64,000 bases of DNA from a bacterium SCSIO 12643 (GTDB lineage: Bacteria; Bacteroidota; Bacteroidia; Flavobacteriales_G; Salibacteraceae): assembly GCA_024398135.1 (NCBI GenBank), contig CP073750.1, positions 3,958,471-4,022,470 on the forward strand. Direction: 5' to 3'. Of the stretch, positions 53,814 to 62,530 are shown piece after piece. The translations under genes and the position numbers were made by a program. The notes under the pieces were generated by a model. The model did not search any database, was not told where the DNA came from, and saw only the letters and a list, made by a program, of their open reading frames with translations. Numbering within the stretch: position 1 is the first letter of the stretch; the number at the start of each line of letters is the position of its first letter.

Positions 53814-54041
53814 TTACCCTTTACACTTACATGCGCGCTTGCCCTGTTTTGTAGCAATGTCTTTGGTCATTTCAGATATGCCAGACTTACATCTTTTCAG
53901 TGCACCATGTGTACGAGCAGTGTGGTAAATGGTACTTTTTCCACATACATATACCGTTGTGGAATCTATGATTTGTGTAGCAGGAGTAAAACCTACGGAG
54001 AGTAAGGCTAAACCTAAAATGGATAGTAGTTTTATTTGCAT
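53814..54041 (-). CDS. Small secreted Cys/His-rich protein
   Basis: 75 residues: signal peptide (1-22) and a short mature part, TTVYVCGKSTIYHTARTHGA then LKRCKSG and GKRACKC. This is the pattern (VYVC, YH, L..C, GRRAC.C) of a small Bacteroidetes domain seen singly or at the ends of longer secreted proteins. A metal-binding or disulphide role is possible; function unknown. A copy of the long upstream element precedes it. Confidence 0.7.
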   Translation of the reverse strand: MQIKLLSILGLALLSVGFTPATQIIDSTTVYVCGKSTIYHTARTHGALKRCKSGISEMTKDIATKQGKRACKCKG

Positions 54042-54092
54042 GGTAGGTTGTTGTAAAAAAACGCTACAATGTAAAACGTCATTCTAAATTTT

Positions 54093-54180
54093 GGTATCAG
54101 GGTAAATACGTATTTCACTTATGTGGTAACTACGTATATAAATCTTATAACAATCTGATTTTAAACAAGAAATATTAAAC
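54093..54180 (-). repeat. Long upstream element, copy C
   Basis: GGTATCAGGGTAAATACGTA (from 54093), ATGTGGTAACTACGTATA (54121-54138) and GATTTTAAACAAGAAATATT further on, matching copies A and B in order. It lies about 50-140 bases upstream of the small secreted protein gene. Confidence 0.6.
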
Positions 54181-54330
54181 TTCAATTTTGAGTAAAAATT
54201 GGAATGGAATGGTTTGAAGGAATATTTGAGAGGGTTGATCTGTAAAACGTTTCTTGCCGGATTGAACCACTGCTTTAGAGAATCTTTGTATTCAGAAGTA
54301 TTTTGCGTTTTAAACCTTAACCCTATGTTT

Positions 54331-54436
54331 TCTATGTCCTTTTTTTACTTCGTGAGCTCGCAAGCTCGGTTGTTTGCCCCAAAAAAAGAACGACACTTCG
54401 ATAGGCTCAGCGCAGGAAAAAGGGCACTTTTTGGAA
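54331..54436 (+). repeat. 106-base intergenic repeat, copy 1
   Basis: From TCTATGTCC to TTTTTGGAA, nearly identical to the reverse complement of 59555-59660. It contains GCTCGCAAGCTC and CACTTCGATAGGCTCAGCGC. A 108-codon frame running through it (54199-54525) is not a gene. The rest of the gap 54042-54836 holds another repeat and no gene. Confidence 0.85.
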
Positions 54437-54711
54437 TGAATTTTTCCAATCCGCTACGCTTCATGGAAAACCAAAGATTCAAGTCTAAATTCTCTCCAAG
54501 GCTTCAAGAATTCTTAACGACTTGAACTTTTATTCTACCCAAAAAGACCGCGAAATATTGTATTCTCAGAGGTTATAATACATTACGGCAAAATAATACT
54601 GTTTGAGAATCCGGCCTTAGGAAGTCTTGGTAGAAAGCTTTCTTCAGCCTTGAACTTTTTAAGCACATCTTTTAAGTTTTCATTTGTGCTTTTCCTTCAT
54701 TCCATTCCGGT

Positions 54712-54789
54712 TGATTCTTTTGGTCGGACACTGAGCGCTGTGCCCTGAGCGGAGTCGAAGGGGAGCGAAGTATCAAGCCAAAAAGAATA
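54712..54789 (+). repeat. Imperfect inverted repeat of the CTTCGACTCCGCTCAGG family
   Basis: GATTCTTTTGG (54713-54723) faces CCAAAAAGAAT (54778-54788), enclosing GTGCCCTGAGCGGAGTCGAA. This is an intergenic repeat type common in bacterial genomes. Confidence 0.7.
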
Positions 54790-54836
54790 GAATAATTTTC
54801 AGAATGGTTGGTCAAAGTAATTCGAGGTCTACATCA

Positions 54837-56264
54837 TTACTCCTTCACAAAAGAAAACACATAATTCTTATTCTTTGTGATCAATTCTCCAAAGTACATG
54901 CCCTGAGAAAGTTGGGATAAATCCAATTGTAGTTTTTGGTTGGCTACATATTGAGAACGCTGGAACATCAACTGCCCCACCTGATTGTATACTTGTATTT
55001 CTACTTCTTGATTTTGTAATTCTGGCAGCATTAAATAAATAGACTCACGTACGGGATTGGGATACCCCACCAATTGTTTCTTTTCGGCTTCCAGTGTTTT
55101 AATCCCCACCGATATTGATCCACAGGTATCGGCAAAATCATCTCCAATAAAACGTGCAATTTTAACAATACTGTCTCCGTCAATAACATTAAAATTTCCA
55201 CTCACATATAAAGTATCTCTATAGTGCGTCATCCCCGAAATCACTCCATTAAAGCTTGAACCACACCCACACCATTCATGCCCATCCCAACGGGCAACAG
55301 AACTAGCGGGAATCCCACCTGGAGTTTCAAACCGTCCTGCTACATATAAATAACCATTATGGACTTCCATAACTCGAATAGTCTCAGAACCAGGTGCCAA
55401 TCCCCAGCCGAAACCACCACCCACTGTTTTCCAGTTTTGTCCATCCCATCGGGCTATCATGTTTTCTTTGCTATGATTGGTTTGATAAAACATCCCTCCA
55501 ATATATAAATCGCCTTTATATTCGATCATATCATTGATTCCACCCAGATTTGACACATCGGTAATCCCACTATCACAATCCGACCAGTTTTGTCCATTCC
55601 ACATCATCATACCATTCATCAAACTACCCGAAACGTAACTCCCTGTTCCTCCCACATACAAATTACCTTGATATGACGTCATGGCAAAAATGCCATCTCC
55701 AGTATAGGTCACATCCGTTATGTTTTGAAACTCAGTAAACGTTGTGTCTCCGTCCCATTCCACAAGTTGCGCATTCTTTTTTAGTGGATGAAAATAACTA
55801 TAACCCAGAGCTAATAAATAATGGTTTTTATAAGGCAAAATCTTATAAACCGCATGATTGGTATTCGTATAGTTATAGATCCATTGGTTGTTTTTGTAGA
55901 TGGCTATACCAAAATCGCCTACCACGATCATGGAATCATGAGAAAACAGCACATCATTAATGGTCGTCACACCCATAAGATTCAGATCATGTGGGGCTAA
56001 AATTTCTACACCATTTTCAGGGGTCCATTTTAAAATAGACGAAGACGACACACCATTCACCTGAGTTAAATAATCTGTTCCTCCTAAAACCAATTTGTCT
56101 TGCACAGAATCGACCGATAAATGATTGAAATAGGCCAAACCAATATTACCAATGCCCAAACCTTCCCACTTTTGTGCCCAGGCATTAGGCACAAAAAGCA
56201 AGAAACTGATACCGCATAGCGATATCAGTTTGAATAGTTTATTGTTTAATAAATGAGTACACAT
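54837..56264 (-). CDS. Secreted T9SS cargo protein with delta-60/propeller-like repeats
   Basis: 475 residues with signal peptide (about 12-31, ending NAWAQ). The body is a beta-propeller-like set of repeats, such as LYVGGTGSYVSGSL, LYIGGMFYQTNHS, LYVAGRFETPGG and LYVSGNFNVIDG, each following a WDGQNW / WNGQNW segment. A type A T9SS domain ends the protein (LVGYPNPVRESIYL, GQLMFQRS, GMYFGELI). The start overlaps the end of the preceding gene by 26 bases, so it is the second gene of a two-gene operon. Confidence 0.88.
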   Translation of the reverse strand: MCTHLLNNKLFKLISLCGISFLLFVPNAWAQKWEGLGIGNIGLAYFNHLSVDSVQDKLVLGGTDYLTQVNGVSSSSILKWTPENGVEILAPHDLNLMGVTTINDVLFSHDSMIVVGDFGIAIYKNNQWIYNYTNTNHAVYKILPYKNHYLLALGYSYFHPLKKNAQLVEWDGDTTFTEFQNITDVTYTGDGIFAMTSYQGNLYVGGTGSYVSGSLMNGMMMWNGQNWSDCDSGITDVSNLGGINDMIEYKGDLYIGGMFYQTNHSKENMIARWDGQNWKTVGGGFGWGLAPGSETIRVMEVHNGYLYVAGRFETPGGIPASSVARWDGHEWCGCGSSFNGVISGMTHYRDTLYVSGNFNVIDGDSIVKIARFIGDDFADTCGSISVGIKTLEAEKKQLVGYPNPVRESIYLMLPELQNQEVEIQVYNQVGQLMFQRSQYVANQKLQLDLSQLSQGMYFGELITKNKNYVFSFVKE

Positions 56265-59001
56265 AGCTCTTTGCGTTTGGATCGTTTTTCACTTCTATTT
56301 TCATAAAATACACTCCACCCTTTAGTGAGGTAATATCCAGATGCAGACGATTTCCTTCGGTAAAAGTAGCTTTTCGTTGCATTTCCTGCCCCAGATTGTT
56401 GTAAATAATCAATTGCACCTGGGTAGATGGACTAAAGGGCATTTGCACATGAATGGTATTTAGAGCCGGATTGGGATAGCCCTGTAAATATTCCAGCTTA
56501 CCGTTTTGCGTCAACTCCTCTAAGAAGAGTGCTAAATTGGAAACATTTACCTTGGCGATATAACCATCATTTACACGGGTATTGCTTAAAATCGATCCTT
56601 GCTGATCGTCATAATACGCTCCTGCCCAGGACTGATGACGCGGGGTATTTAAACTTTTGGTATCGCCACCAAAATAAATCCACTCTGCATTAAACACGGT
56701 CAAAGCTTCTGCATATTCATCTCCCTGATCGTTGGTACATCCAGCGCATCCACCGCCATAATAAGTAGCCCACAATCTGCTATTCTGATCATCAAACATC
56801 AACAGGATATTATCCGAACCTGATCCGCCTTCGGTAATGTGTTGGTTATTGGATTGGTAATATACCCCTCCCGGATCGCTCGTACTCATATTGGCCGGAC
56901 TTGAAGCACTCGGTAAAGAATTAGCGGTGATGTAAACATTGTCTGCTTTGTCGGACACACAATTGACATATCCGTAATAAGCCTCTTGCCCACTACCTCC
57001 ATAACAGGTAGACCACTGCAAAACACCAGCATCGCTAAACTGGGTAATTAAAACATCACGCATACCTTGATTAGAAGCCAGATAGGCATTTACTGATGTG
57101 GCACATTTGGGAATATTTCCGTTTAAATTGGTGGTACATGTACCAGAATTGTCTGTGGTCGATTCGGTATATCCCACCACTGTGATTCCATTGCCATTGG
57201 TGGCGATATCGGAAAACTGATCATCGCCATCGCCTCCATAAAAAGTAGACCATACCAACTGGCGCTGCTCATCAAACCGGGCCAGAAAACCATCGGCTGC
57301 GTTGGTAGATGCCGTGGCTCCCAATACCGATTGGAAATATGCCCCACCTTGAGGATTGGCCAAAGGAAAACTCCCGCTAGTATTGGCACTAGCGGGAGAA
57401 CTGTATGAGCCTGTGGTTTGGGAGGTGCTGGTTTTTCCTGCAATGTAGATATCGTTTTTATGGGTGACACTATTATACTGATACGCGATGGCATAGGCAC
57501 GATCATTTTGATGTCCGCCTAAAAACGTACTCCATTCTAATTCCATTGTTTGCAGTGGTTTCGCGCTAAATTGTGCTACAAAAGCTTCTTTGCCACCCTG
57601 ATTGGTATTTTGATAAAAGCTGGAACCCAAACTATTGCACATGGGCATTCCCGCAGTACCACTACAATTTCCGGTATTGGTAGATGAGGTCACCCCACAG
57701 ATATACAGTTCTTCGGTAGAGGCTTGCATATCCATAATATACTCCGAGCCATTTCCACCGAAATAGGTTACCCATCTTTTGTGTCCCAATTGAGCATCAA
57801 ATTTCATCAACAATCCATCCAAGCCCTGCTGTTTGATTTGATTAAACGTGGACGTGTTTTGTCCATGTTCCAGATGGTCGCTAAGCGTATATCCTCCTAT
57901 GTAAATGTTGCCTACTCCGTCAGGTACGACCTGATAGGCAATCGCCATTCCGTTATCATCTTTAGTCCCGCCAATATATGTTGCGAAAACCCTTTTTTCA
58001 TATGAATAGAATTTAGAAATCATTATGTTAAACGTCAGATTATTAGGGTTATCAACTCCTTTCTTGGCTGGAAAAGACCCTCCACCACCTTTTACATTGG
58101 TTAACGTATAAAAATTCCCATCCGGGTCGGTATCAAAATCTTTGTTTTCGTCTATGCCTTCTCCTCCATAATAGGTTCCCCAATATGGTGGTATATTAGA
58201 GCCGCCAGCGGCTACTTGTCCGGGTCCGCCCATTTCAATAATCAATGGGAGGTCGGCATTGTACGATCCTGTAGTAATCGCCACAATGCCGTTCCCATCA
58301 TGTACCCACAGTGGTGTCCAGTTCACTAAAATCGGTTGTCCATTACTCACCTGGTATGCATAGGCTTGTCTGAATTTTAGTTCCCACGAACTGAGCAAAA
58401 ACTCCATATCACCGTTGGTACGTTCCACTATGTTCTCTTGTCCGGTAAACTTCAGTAAAATATCATCGGGATCTGCATCCGGGTATACAATAAAACGGGC
58501 TTTCATCCCCGATACATTACTGGTAAACTCCACATCGATATTTGGATAGGCATCTTCATACACGAGGCGTTCGTAGCCATGTACTTCCTCTATTCCATCG
58601 GCACAATGCGGGAGATAGTAGTTTAAATGTTCTTCTTTTTGGTTTCTGGGAATTGGATTATCAGCTGCTTCGCTGGTGTTTATTGAAGCAGTTCCATGAT
58701 AAAACTCCATATCGATCCGTAAACTGGTATCGGGGTGAATCGAATCGAGTCTTAAAGTGGTAAAGCTGATTTTGTTGTTCTGAAAATAGTATGATGGCGA
58801 AGTCATTTCTGTATAAAACAGCACTTCGGGGTGCAAATGCCCATCATCATCGGCTATTTGCCCTTTGTTGGGATAGTAATAATGAGCCGGACTTACCGGG
58901 TCATTACTCAAAAATGGAATTTCGGTTTCTTGTGCGACTAACAACACGCTAAAGAGCGCTGCGAAACCTAAAGTAAATGCTTTGGTTAAAAATGTTTTCA
59001 T
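56239..59001 (-). CDS. Large secreted SBBP-repeat T9SS cargo protein
   Basis: 920 residues. Signal peptide 1-23 (ending LLVAQ). Residues about 25-270 form a DUF7948-like N-terminal domain (HYYYPNKGQIADDDG, then ERLVYEDAYPNIDVEFTSNV). Then come SBBP propeller repeats with WSTFLGG, WSTFYGGDGDD, WSTCYGGSGQE and WATYYGGG, the signature YGG/D repeats. A type A T9SS domain closes it (LQGYPNPALNTIHV). A surface-exposed propeller, perhaps an adhesin; it shares a transcript with the following propeller gene. Confidence 0.9.
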   Translation of the reverse strand: MKTFLTKAFTLGFAALFSVLLVAQETEIPFLSNDPVSPAHYYYPNKGQIADDDGHLHPEVLFYTEMTSPSYYFQNNKISFTTLRLDSIHPDTSLRIDMEFYHGTASINTSEAADNPIPRNQKEEHLNYYLPHCADGIEEVHGYERLVYEDAYPNIDVEFTSNVSGMKARFIVYPDADPDDILLKFTGQENIVERTNGDMEFLLSSWELKFRQAYAYQVSNGQPILVNWTPLWVHDGNGIVAITTGSYNADLPLIIEMGGPGQVAAGGSNIPPYWGTYYGGEGIDENKDFDTDPDGNFYTLTNVKGGGGSFPAKKGVDNPNNLTFNIMISKFYSYEKRVFATYIGGTKDDNGMAIAYQVVPDGVGNIYIGGYTLSDHLEHGQNTSTFNQIKQQGLDGLLMKFDAQLGHKRWVTYFGGNGSEYIMDMQASTEELYICGVTSSTNTGNCSGTAGMPMCNSLGSSFYQNTNQGGKEAFVAQFSAKPLQTMELEWSTFLGGHQNDRAYAIAYQYNSVTHKNDIYIAGKTSTSQTTGSYSSPASANTSGSFPLANPQGGAYFQSVLGATASTNAADGFLARFDEQRQLVWSTFYGGDGDDQFSDIATNGNGITVVGYTESTTDNSGTCTTNLNGNIPKCATSVNAYLASNQGMRDVLITQFSDAGVLQWSTCYGGSGQEAYYGYVNCVSDKADNVYITANSLPSASSPANMSTSDPGGVYYQSNNQHITEGGSGSDNILLMFDDQNSRLWATYYGGGCAGCTNDQGDEYAEALTVFNAEWIYFGGDTKSLNTPRHQSWAGAYYDDQQGSILSNTRVNDGYIAKVNVSNLALFLEELTQNGKLEYLQGYPNPALNTIHVQMPFSPSTQVQLIIYNNLGQEMQRKATFTEGNRLHLDITSLKGGVYFMKIEVKNDPNAKSYVYSFIKQ

Positions 59002-59209
59002 TTTAATTTATATGTGGTTTATAAGAAAATTAAGTGGGATAGGTGTTTCGTGTTTAGCCCAAGTTAAGTGAACCCTGAAATGCATATGTACCCCATTGGA
59101 ATCATATTTTTGGATGATCAATTTTGTTATTAAATTTTTCCTTTTGCACACACAAAGAAACATATGTTTCATTTTATAAACAAGTTTATATTTCATTTAT
59201 TCAATTCTG

Positions 59210-59241
59210 TATCAGGGTAAATGGGTATTTAATTTATATGG
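59210..59241 (-). repeat. Long upstream element, copy D (partial)
   Basis: TATCAGGGTAAATGGGTATT then TAATTTATATGG, matching the first half of copy C. It lies about 210-240 bases upstream of the large SBBP protein gene. The surrounding gap 59002-59974 has no gene. Confidence 0.5.
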
Positions 59242-59338
59242 AAAGCGTGATTATCATTTGGGTTTACTGATTAATAAATTGCTTCAAAAAAATTTGATTT
59301 AGTTTATGATCCCGGTCTTTTGATTGGAGACTTGGACT

Positions 59339-59369
59339 CCCCTTCGACTTACTTCGACAAGCTCAGCAC
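59339..59369 (+). repeat. Short repeat of the CTTCGACAAGCTCAG family
   Basis: CCCCTTCGACTTACTTCGAC then AAGCTCAGCAC. Related to the repeats at 54331-54436 and 54712-54789. Confidence 0.6.
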
Positions 59370-59554
59370 AAGACACTCTCGAAGCAGTATCTCATAAAGC
59401 CACTTGTAAAGCATTCCAGATTCTATAGCTCGAATTAAGTCATGAAAGTGATTCCTATTATTTGAGAGTCTTTTTGGGCAGTGGTAATGTTCTATGCTTA
59501 AAATTTCCGCAGGAAATTTAAAAGCAATCACGGTAGTGATTCGCTTATCGATAT

Positions 59555-59660
59555 TTCCAAAAAGAGCCCTTTTTCCTGCGCTGAGCCTATCGAAGTGTCG
59601 TTCTTTTTTTGGAGCAAGCAACCGAGCTTGCGAGCTCACGAAGTAAAAAAAGGACATAGA
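59555..59660 (-). repeat. 106-base intergenic repeat, copy 2 (inverted)
   Basis: Reverse complement of 54331-54436 with only a handful of differences. A 130-codon minus-strand frame running through it (59349-59741) is not a gene. The two copies bracket the propeller gene pair in opposite orientation. Confidence 0.85.
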
Positions 59661-59876
59661 GAAAATAAGCGTTTTAATATGACCAGGTACTCTGGAAGTT
59701 AGAGTATTCTTTTTGACAAGTCTCGTAACTCCAATAAACAAGCTCGGAGCAAAGTTCTATATCCGTGATCAAAAAGTGTACAGTTTGTTTCTCGATTAAT
59801 CATCCGCACAACTACCAAGACTCAGATAACCAAACCATTACCCCTACAACTAGTATAAATCACGCCCCTTCAAAAC

Positions 59877-59921
59877 AGGTAAAATTACCCGTTTTATCCG
59901 CTTTCGGATTCGGTAGTTTTG
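59877..59921 (+). promoter_or_regulatory. Promoter of the DUF2589 operon with overlapping palindromic motif, copy 4
   Basis: AGGTAAAATTACCCGTTTTA (59877-59896) is the fourth copy of the operator-like motif; its right end falls at the -33 position of a promoter whose -7 element is TAGTTTTG at 59914-59921. The start of transcription would be about 45 bases before the ATG at 59975. The overlap suggests direct control of this operon by whatever binds the motif. Confidence 0.55.
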
Positions 59922-59974
59922 GGACGTAGATTCGCGAAACCTACTATTAATTAATAACTTAAAAACGTCAAATT

Positions 59975-60661
59975 ATGGCAGACACAGACAGAGAATTAGT
60001 CTCGATGGCCCAGCAGTTTTCTGGGTTACCGATGGACTCCTTGATTGGAGCTCCGTTGAATGCAGCGGCTAAGGGTAATGCTTCCATGGCTTTGACACAG
60101 ACAAGTTTCTTATTGGACACATGCTTTAACAAAACCACCAGTTCAGGTTCTGGATCTGGTTCAGGGGCCAGTGTAAGCTATACACCAATTATGATTGAAA
60201 TGTCTTTGTCAAGACCTGTGATTGTACAGCCCGACAGCGGTTCTGGTTCAGGAACGGGATCTGGAAGTGGTGTTACATTCAACAATGTAACTACCCAATT
60301 TAACCTTCCATTGTTAACCATTATCCCTATTAACTCTTTAGGGGTAGATAACGTAGATGTTACGTTTGAAATGGAAGTTAAATCCAGCTTCTCAGAAGAC
60401 ACCAACAAAACAATTTCTAACAGTACACATGCGCAGGCTAGCTTTGAAGCTAAAATGGGCTGGGGACCTTTCTCCGCTACTGTAAAAGGAAGTGCTAGTT
60501 ACGATCACAAAGATTCTGAAACACACAGCACGCACTACCAAAAAAGTAACTCTGCAAAATACACGGTAAACGTGCATGCAGGTCAACTTCCGGTGCCTAA
60601 AGGGGTGAATACCATTATTGAAGCATTCACTAATGCCATTCAACCTATTAAGGTCAATTAA
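59975..60661 (+). CDS. DUF2589-family protein, copy 1
   Basis: 228 residues, no signal peptide. Family blocks: SLIGAPLNAAAKGNASMALT near the N-terminus, YTPIMIEMSLSRPVI, FNLPLLTIIPINSL and VDVTFEMEVKSS, then a C-terminal helix (VNTIIEAFTNAIQP). Two Gly-Ser runs (about residues 54-60 and 88-98) look like flexible linkers. DUF2589 has no established role. It has its own promoter and a terminator-like hairpin behind it, so it may be made in excess over the rest of the operon. Confidence 0.7.
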   Translation: MADTDRELVSMAQQFSGLPMDSLIGAPLNAAAKGNASMALTQTSFLLDTCFNKTTSSGSGSGSGASVSYTPIMIEMSLSRPVIVQPDSGSGSGTGSGSGVTFNNVTTQFNLPLLTIIPINSLGVDNVDVTFEMEVKSSFSEDTNKTISNSTHAQASFEAKMGWGPFSATVKGSASYDHKDSETHSTHYQKSNSAKYTVNVHAGQLPVPKGVNTIIEAFTNAIQPIKVN

Positions 60662-60676
60662 TCAACATGCTTATTT

Positions 60677-60706
60677 AAACGGGTGGATCTTGATCCGCTC
60701 GTTTTT
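60677..60706 (+). terminator. Terminator-like hairpin between DUF2589 genes 1 and 2
   Basis: AAACGGGTGGATC (60677-60689) pairs with GATCCGCTCGTTT (60692-60704), two of the pairs being G-T, followed by TTT. It may partly stop transcription before the downstream genes. Confidence 0.75.
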
Positions 60707-60724
60707 AATCAAATTTAAAAAACC

Positions 60725-61345
60725 ATGAATCCAAAGAATATACGGCCATTTAATCCCACGTTTACAAAATCGCACCATATCGAAAAGATCATTAGTGCGC
60801 CTTTGGAGGCTGCCGCTCATGCCAATGCAATGATGCAACGTGAGCAAACCACATATATGATGGAAACCGGGTTTAACGAAAATAATGGGCGCTACGAGCC
60901 AATTATGATCGAAATGTTACTGGTACAGCAAGTATTGGATCAGGATGCTCAAAATGGCTCTGCCGCACCTCAAATGAAAACCATAGAAACCACATTCAAC
61001 TTACCAATTCTAACAATTATACCGATTAACTCCCTGGCAGTAGATCAGGTGAATGTGCAGTTTGAAATGGAAATCCACCAGGAGATTACGCAAAACAATA
61101 ATAACGCGACATCATCCGGAATTCCTCAGACAGATAAAACACAGTTAAAAGGTAAAATCAGTTATGATTCAAAAGAGTATGTACCGAATACAACCCGGAG
61201 AAGGCAAAACTCATCGTCTCTTAAGGTAGAAGTCAATGCCGCTCCACTCCCACTACCGGTAGGGGTTAACATCATTTTAGATCTCTATCAAAAAGCCATC
61301 CGTCCGGTAGAATTAAACAATAAGAATAATACACAACAAAATTAA
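60725..61345 (+). CDS. DUF2589-family protein, copy 2
   Basis: 206 residues, collinear with copy 1: ISAPLEAAAHANAMMQREQT, YEPIMIEMLLVQQVLDQ, FNLPILTIIPINSLAV and VNVQFEMEIHQE, with a C-terminal helix NIILDLYQKAIRPVEL. It lacks the Gly-Ser linkers of copy 1 and ends in a polar Asn/Gln tail. Cytoplasmic by sequence. It lies five bases before the zinc-ribbon gene. Confidence 0.7.
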   Translation: MNPKNIRPFNPTFTKSHHIEKIISAPLEAAAHANAMMQREQTTYMMETGFNENNGRYEPIMIEMLLVQQVLDQDAQNGSAAPQMKTIETTFNLPILTIIPINSLAVDQVNVQFEMEIHQEITQNNNNATSSGIPQTDKTQLKGKISYDSKEYVPNTTRRRQNSSSLKVEVNAAPLPLPVGVNIILDLYQKAIRPVELNNKNNTQQN

Positions 61346-61350
61346 AAACC

Positions 61351-61566
61351 ATGCAATTCAATATCCATATTCCTTGTCCAGTGTGTCAAACACAAATCCC
61401 GGCAGATTCTAACTTATTACTGACCGGAACCCAGTTTTCATGTCCAACCTGCAATGCAGCTATCGGACTATCTCCAAAAAGTGCTCCTGTAGTGGAACGT
61501 GCCATGAACGATTTTGAAGAACTCCGTAAAGAAGTTGGAAACTTAAAAGATAACGCTTTAGACTAG
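61351..61566 (+). CDS. Small zinc-ribbon protein in the DUF2589 operon
   Basis: 71 residues. CPVC (about 9-12) and CPTC (about 31-34) form a treble-clef-like zinc ribbon, followed by a helix (RAMNDFEELRKEVGNLKDNA). The gene lies five bases before the third DUF2589-like gene, so it is clearly part of the operon. A structural or adaptor role is likely; function unknown. Confidence 0.7.
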   Translation: MQFNIHIPCPVCQTQIPADSNLLLTGTQFSCPTCNAAIGLSPKSAPVVERAMNDFEELRKEVGNLKDNALD

Positions 61567-61571
61567 TTGGT

Positions 61572-62186
61572 ATGATTAGCTTTAAATCATTTGTGAGCGC
61601 CATTCATGATGCGATTCTATCGGCCAACGAGCAATTGATGGATAAGAACATCGGTTTGCTCGATAAGTATTTTATTGATCCATACGGTCCTACAGATGTT
61701 CAGGGTAGTTTGGATGATGCTTTAAGAGTATCACAAAACATCTCAAACAAAAAAGGCTCGGTGACCAATGAAGACTTACAACGTGCTTCTGAAGTTTTTT
61801 CAAAAGCCAAAGACGCTTTATCCGGAAATGCCAATAGTACTTCCAATCCCAAAGCTTCGGGGGTATTATCTCCCAAAACCGTGGCAATGGAATATCCAAG
61901 GGAAACCGCTAATGGCATGGAATCCGTTGAGGTTCAGGTTCCCCTACTCACATTGGCTCCTTTATCTATGTCTCAAATTGAAAAAGCCACATTAATTGCG
62001 GATTTTGAACTGGAAATCATCAATGATGAGGTGCAAATCAGTTTTGTAGATGAAAAGCGTAGAAGACGTAGAGATCATGCAACACGTGGCAGTTTGGAAA
62101 TCACTATTTCTCCGCAGGAACCATCAGACGGATTAAAGTTATTGATCGAAGGTTATGAAAAAGCGCTCAAAAGCCAAATTCCATAG
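61572..62186 (+). CDS. DUF2589-like protein, copy 3 (divergent)
   Basis: 204 residues. It retains VEVQVPLLTLAPLSMSQIEK and the following ATLIADFELEI, equivalent to the FNLP..TIIPINSL and FEMEI blocks of copies 1 and 2, and the final helix (DGLKLLIEGYEKALKSQIP). The N-terminal third is different, with a helical ANEQLMDKNIGLLDKYFIDP, and there is a basic patch DEKRRRRRDH. Probably a third subunit of the same assembly. Confidence 0.6.
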   Translation: MISFKSFVSAIHDAILSANEQLMDKNIGLLDKYFIDPYGPTDVQGSLDDALRVSQNISNKKGSVTNEDLQRASEVFSKAKDALSGNANSTSNPKASGVLSPKTVAMEYPRETANGMESVEVQVPLLTLAPLSMSQIEKATLIADFELEIINDEVQISFVDEKRRRRRDHATRGSLEITISPQEPSDGLKLLIEGYEKALKSQIP

Positions 62187-62191
62187 ACTTC

Positions 62192-62530
62192 ATGAGGAAA
62201 CCAGGTAAATATGAACCATATCGTTCTTCGGGGGCGCTTAAAACAAGAGAGGCCGAACGAAGAACCAAATGGTTTACATATGATCCTTATACCAAAGAAA
62301 AAGTGAATGCCAAAGATCTGGGCTCATACATTCCGAAAACTCCTCCTGTAGTACCTAAGGAACCTATGGGCATGGCGTTTCAACCAGAAACATTCAAACC
62401 ACAAGAGAAACCAAAGCCATTAATTATAAATGCTTTACTAAGGTTATTTCAACCATTTTTCAAAAAGATTTCATTTGGTATATCCAACGCCACACAGTCA
62501 TTATTAAATAAATTTAAACGTCATAAGTGA
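62192..62530 (+). CDS. Small basic protein in the DUF2589 operon, unknown function
   Basis: 112 residues, Lys/Pro/Arg-rich, with no recognised domain. The C-terminal third (ALLRLFQPFFKKISFGISNA) is an amphipathic hydrophobic-basic stretch that could touch a membrane. Its last codons overlap the GTG start of the muramidase gene, so the two are translationally coupled. Confidence 0.6.
   Translation: MRKPGKYEPYRSSGALKTREAERRTKWFTYDPYTKEKVNAKDLGSYIPKTPPVVPKEPMGMAFQPETFKPQEKPKPLIINALLRLFQPFFKKISFGISNATQSLLNKFKRHK

Noticed and set aside
54199..54525. A 108-codon open frame on the plus strand
   Set aside because: It runs through the 106-base intergenic repeat, and the same peptide appears in the inverted copy at 59349-59741. 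No start context or protein-like composition; it is repeat DNA.
59349..59741. A 130-codon open frame on the minus strand
   Set aside because: It is produced by the second copy of the same repeat and reads through a CTTCGACAAGCTCAG element.
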